DNA of 8,369 nucleotides from UMGS1002 sp050309735 (GTDB lineage: Bacteria > Bacillota > Clostridia > Oscillospirales > CAG-272), in contig JBNRMS010000004.1 of the NCBI GenBank assembly GCA_050309735.1, forward strand, positions 1-8,369. The letters run 5' to 3'. Positions 6,100-8,369 of the stretch are shown piece by piece. Made by a program: the position numbers and the translations under genes. Each line of letters starts with the position of its first letter. Within the stretch, counting starts at the first letter, position 1. The notes below the pieces were generated by a model that saw only the letters and a list, made by a program, of their open reading frames with translations, ran no database searches and had not been told where the DNA came from.

Positions 6100-6345
6100 T
6101 TAACCGACAATACCGGACTTCTTTAAAAGAGTCCTGACCGTTTCGGTTGGCTGCGCGCCGTTTTCAATCCACTTCTTAGCCTTCTCGGAATCAATTTTGA
6201 TTTCGGCGGGGTCTTTCATCGGGTCATAGGTTCCGATTTCCTCGATGAATCTTCCGTCGCGGGGCGAGCGGCTGTCGGCCACAACCACGCGATAGAAGGG
6301 ATTTTTCTTAGCGCCTATTCTTCTAAGTCTGATTTTAACTGCCAT
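6100..6345 (-). CDS. rpsP: 30S ribosomal protein S16
   Basis: S16 is an early-assembling protein of the small ribosomal subunit that binds 16S rRNA. The 81-residue product starts with the hallmark MAVKIRLRRIGAKKNPFYRV, followed by VADSRSPRDGRFIEEIGTYDP, and ends with the typical PTETVRTLLKKSG helix. Length matches the family. A GGAGG site sits 9 bases before the ATG. It lies between ffh (77-base gap) and khpA (19-base gap) on the same strand, the common Bacillota arrangement. No strong internal promoter is evident in the AT-rich gap upstream, so it probably shares the ylxM promoter. Confidence 0.97.
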   Translation of the reverse strand: MAVKIRLRRIGAKKNPFYRVVVADSRSPRDGRFIEEIGTYDPMKDPAEIKIDSEKAKKWIENGAQPTETVRTLLKKSGIVG

Positions 6346-6422
6346 TTGTGTTTTCCTCCGAAAAAATATATAGAATATTTATTAAAAATCCGCGATCTTA
6401 ATCAACAGACTTTACACATAAG

Positions 6423-7754
6423 TCAGAACGGCATTTTCATTCTTCCCCTGCCGAACTTTTTGCCCGGGTTTGCGAATTGCTTCATGAGCTGTTTTATCTG
6501 CTCGAACTGTTTGAGAAGTCTGTTCACATCCTCAACCTTCGTTCCGCTGCCCGCGGCTATCCGCTTTTTGCGCGAGGCGCCGATGATATCGGGCTTTGTG
6601 CGCTCTTGTTTTGTCATTGATTTTATTATGGCTTCCTGCCGCACAATCAGCTTCTCGTCGATTTTCGCGTCCTTAAGGGCGCCGGGTTTCATTCCGGGCA
6701 TCATGCCCATAATCTGCTCAAGACTGCCCATGTTTTTTATCTGCGAAAACTGCTCAAGATAATCATCGAGAGTGAAGGTTGACTGGCGGATTTTTTGTTC
6801 AAGCTCTGCAGCTTTCTTTTCGTCATACGCTGCCTCAGCTTTCTCGATAAGCGAGAGAACATCACCCATTCCGAGAATTCTTGATGCCATTCGGTCGGGG
6901 TGGAAGGGTTCGATGGCGTCGGGCTTCTCGCCGGTTCCGATGAATTTTATCGGTTTGCCGGTAACGTAACGTATCGAGAGCGCCGCGCCGCCGCGCGTGT
7001 CGCCGTCAAGCTTTGTCAGGATTACGCCGGTGATGTCGAGCAGGTTGTTAAAACTATCGGCCACATTTACTGCATCCTGACCTATCATGGCGTCGACTGT
7101 GAGAAGTATTTCGGACGGGCTGACCTTTGCCTTAATTGCCCTGAGCTCATCCATCAGCTCCTCGTCGATATGCAGGCGACCTGCGGTGTCGACGAAAACC
7201 ATGTCATGCCCATTCTTTATTGCGTGTTTTATGCCCTCCTCGGCAATTTTAACGGGCGAAATTTTGTCTCCAAGCGTGAAAACCGGAACTCCTATCTTCT
7301 CGCCGAGAATCTCGAGCTGCTTTATCGCCGCCGGTCGGTAGACGTCGCACGCGACGAGCAGCGGGTGCTTGCCCTGCTTTTTATACATGAAGGCGAGCTT
7401 GCCAGCGTGTGTGGTTTTACCTGCGCCCTGAAGGCCGACCATCATGACAACTGTGGGAGGTTTGGGCGATATAGTTAGCTTTGCCTGCGTCTTGCCCATT
7501 ATATTGGTCAGCTCTTCGTTGACTATTTTAACTACCTGCTGAGCCGGAAGCAACGATTCGAGCACCTCGGCGCCCTGTGCGCGCTCCGAGACAGTTTTAA
7601 CAAACTCTTTAACCACCTTGAAATTGACGTCTGCTTCGAGCAGCGCCAGTTTAATCTCGCGCATACCCGCCTTGATGTCTGCCTCGGTGAGTTTTCCTTT
7701 GTTGCGGAATATTTTGAAGGCATTGTTAAGCTTCTCGCCTAAACTTTGGAACAT
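6423..7754 (-). CDS. ffh: Signal recognition particle GTPase Ffh (SRP54)
   Basis: Ffh with SRP RNA binds signal sequences emerging from the ribosome and delivers them to the receptor FtsY at the membrane. The 443-residue protein shows the full NG-M layout. The N helical bundle occupies about 1-95. The GTPase domain has GLQGAGKT (107-114), DVYRPAA (137-143), DTAGR (189-193) and TKLDGD (247-252), then the GTGEKPDAIEPF closing motif. The Met-rich M domain from about 295 includes GMMPGMKPG and the RNA-binding segment RKKRIAAGSGTKVEDVNRLL. The ATG directly abuts the ylxM stop (TAAATG), with an AAGGTG binding site inside the ylxM end, so translation of the two is likely coupled. Nothing is missing. 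Confidence 0.97.
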   Translation of the reverse strand: MFQSLGEKLNNAFKIFRNKGKLTEADIKAGMREIKLALLEADVNFKVVKEFVKTVSERAQGAEVLESLLPAQQVVKIVNEELTNIMGKTQAKLTISPKPPTVVMMVGLQGAGKTTHAGKLAFMYKKQGKHPLLVACDVYRPAAIKQLEILGEKIGVPVFTLGDKISPVKIAEEGIKHAIKNGHDMVFVDTAGRLHIDEELMDELRAIKAKVSPSEILLTVDAMIGQDAVNVADSFNNLLDITGVILTKLDGDTRGGAALSIRYVTGKPIKFIGTGEKPDAIEPFHPDRMASRILGMGDVLSLIEKAEAAYDEKKAAELEQKIRQSTFTLDDYLEQFSQIKNMGSLEQIMGMMPGMKPGALKDAKIDEKLIVRQEAIIKSMTKQERTKPDIIGASRKKRIAAGSGTKVEDVNRLLKQFEQIKQLMKQFANPGKKFGRGRMKMPF

Positions 7755-8123
7755 TTATTCACCTTCTTTCGTGTGGGAGTCTTTATCTTCAAAAATCAGG
7801 AGCGAGGAGATGCGCGCGGCCTCGGCGCGGAGCGCATCGGTAACTCGGTCGGCGCGGCAGAGTTGGTTTATCCTGTCGGCCGTGTCGCGCAGCTCGCCAA
7901 TTCGTCGTGCCAGTTGCAGCTTTTCCTCATAGAAAAGCAGCTCGTCTCCCGCTTTTTTAATAATGTTTCGCGCACCCTGACGAGAAATTCCGATAACCTC
8001 GGCAATTTCGGAGAGCGAGAGATCCTCGTTATAATACATCGAGAGGACATCGCGCTTGCGCTCGCTCAAAATGTCGCCGTAGAAGTCGAGCAGAAAACCG
8101 ACATTCAAATCCTTTTTAAACAT
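7755..8123 (-). CDS. ylxM: YlxM family helix-turn-helix protein, SRP-associated
   Basis: YlxM proteins are small helix-turn-helix proteins encoded before ffh in many Bacillota; in Streptococcus mutans YlxM was reported to modulate the SRP pathway. The 122-residue product begins MFKKDLNVGFLLDFYGDILS, has a sigma-region-4-like helix-turn-helix at about 36-58 (LSLSEIAEVIGISRQGARNI), and ends in a charged helical tail. I chose the ATG at 8123, which has a GAGGAG site 8 bases upstream and gives the family's usual N-terminus. An in-frame ATG at 8207 would place coding sequence across the promoter and palindrome and is rejected. It is the first gene of ylxM-ffh-rpsP-khpA. Confidence 0.92.
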   Translation of the reverse strand: MFKKDLNVGFLLDFYGDILSERKRDVLSMYYNEDLSLSEIAEVIGISRQGARNIIKKAGDELLFYEEKLQLARRIGELRDTADRINQLCRADRVTDALRAEAARISSLLIFEDKDSHTKEGE

Positions 8124-8150
8124 GGCTGCGGCTCCTCGGTTTGTGAAAAA

Positions 8151-8183
8151 ATACTGTGTAAAGCAAAATGCTTTACACAGTAT
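8151..8183. promoter_or_regulatory. 15-bp perfect palindrome over the ylxM start of transcription
   Basis: ATACTGTGTAAAGCA (8151-8165) and TGCTTTACACAGTAT (8169-8183) are exact inverted copies around AAA. The right arm covers most of the -10 box and the predicted start near 8172. That is the position of a repressor operator. On the minus strand the stem is followed by six T, so an AT-rich attenuator or terminator is an alternative reading. Confidence 0.7.
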
Positions 8184-8207
8184 ATCATGAAACATTCTAT
8201 CTGTCAA
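8179..8207 (-). promoter_or_regulatory. Promoter of ylxM-ffh-rpsP-khpA
   Basis: On the minus strand a perfect TTGACA (8207-8202) and TATACT (8184-8179) are separated by 17 bases. The predicted transcript starts near 8172 and gives a leader of about 50 bases to the ylxM ATG. Confidence 0.85.
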
Positions 8208-8283
8208 TAGCTGTTATTAAATTATTTTGTGTTTATGTTTTAAGTAAATTCTCAAAGTAAATGCAACAGTGCAATTTAGGATT

Positions 8284-8341
8284 GCGTTTAGTCTGAGAAG
8301 GAAAATGTGGTAGCATTAAGTCTGAGAAAGGAGACTCAGAC
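8284..8341 (+). repeat. TCTGAG repeat cluster before the right-edge gene
   Basis: GCGTTTAGTCTGAGAA (8284-8299) is repeated as GCATTAAGTCTGAGAA (8313-8328), 14 of 16 bases identical and 29 bases apart. A third, inverted copy CTCAGAC lies at 8335-8341. The second and third copies form a 7-bp stem whose 8-base loop holds the ribosome binding site AAAGGAG. The arrangement suggests an operator or translational control element. Confidence 0.55.
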
Positions 8342-8343
8342 AT

Positions 8344-8369
8344 ATGGAAAAAAGAGAAAAGAAAAGCAA
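8344..8369 (+). CDS. Start of a gene cut by the right edge
   Basis: An ATG at 8344 opens a frame reading MEKREKKS before the window ends. AAAGGAG at 8327-8333 lies 10 bases upstream, an acceptable binding-site distance. The product cannot be identified from eight residues; a basic, Lys-rich start is common in DNA-binding proteins, but that is only a guess. The gene is divergent from ylxM, and I see no convincing promoter in the 220-base gap between them. Confidence 0.5.

Noticed and set aside
7087..7341. Long plus-strand open frames opposite ffh (also 6900-7478)
   Set aside because: They lie wholly within a clearly conserved gene on the other strand, lack good binding sites, and read as mirror translations of Ffh codons.
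8124..8207. Longer ylxM reading frame starting at 8207
   Set aside because: The extra 28 residues would be encoded across the -35 and -10 boxes and the palindrome, and they do not resemble a YlxM N-terminus.
1..8369. CRISPR array, tRNA, rRNA, insertion sequence or defence system
   Set aside because: I saw no regularly spaced repeats with unique spacers, no tRNA-like T-loop, no transposase, and no known defence gene; the coding space is filled by identified or single unknown genes.

Overview
The window looks like chromosome from a Gram-positive Clostridia-type bacterium (Bacillota). Three things point there: strong GGAGG-type ribosome binding sites in front of nearly every gene; a ribosomal protein L27 made with a short N-terminal extension and encoded beside the cysteine protease that removes it; and the ylxM-ffh-rpsP-khpA gene order. 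The genus cannot be fixed from these bases alone.

Layout, left to right. At the left edge a minus-strand gene starts and runs out of the window. Divergent from it is an AT-rich gene for a secreted protein of unknown function (152-1019). Its signal peptide is plain to read but is split by a one-base shift in a run of eight T. A stem-loop follows. A near-consensus promoter and structured leader then drive rplU-prp-rpmA (L21, the Prp protease, L27; 1271-2284). That operon ends in terminator hairpins and a striking 16-bp perfect palindrome, facing the convergent gene ldh.

Everything from 2552 to 8123 is on the minus strand. Read in the direction of transcription it is ylxM-ffh-rpsP-khpA (signal recognition particle, ribosomal protein S16, KH-domain RNA-binding protein), closed by a clean terminator at 5800-5827. 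Next come a lone helical protein of unknown function, glpK (glycerol kinase) with its own promoter, and ldh (L-lactate dehydrogenase). At the right edge a plus-strand gene begins, behind a cluster of TCTGAG repeats.

Functionally the window joins two translation and secretion modules with two central carbon genes. GlpK makes glycerol-3-phosphate, which can feed glycolysis. Ldh re-oxidises NADH at the end of fermentation. Both translation modules are shorter than their usual Bacillota forms: no obgE follows rpmA, and no rimM-trmD-rplS follows khpA. I found no CRISPR array, tRNA, rRNA, insertion sequence, or convincing new multi-gene system. The best leads are the signal-peptide frameshift, the palindrome over the ylxM promoter, the free-standing 16-bp palindrome, and the repeats before the right-edge gene.
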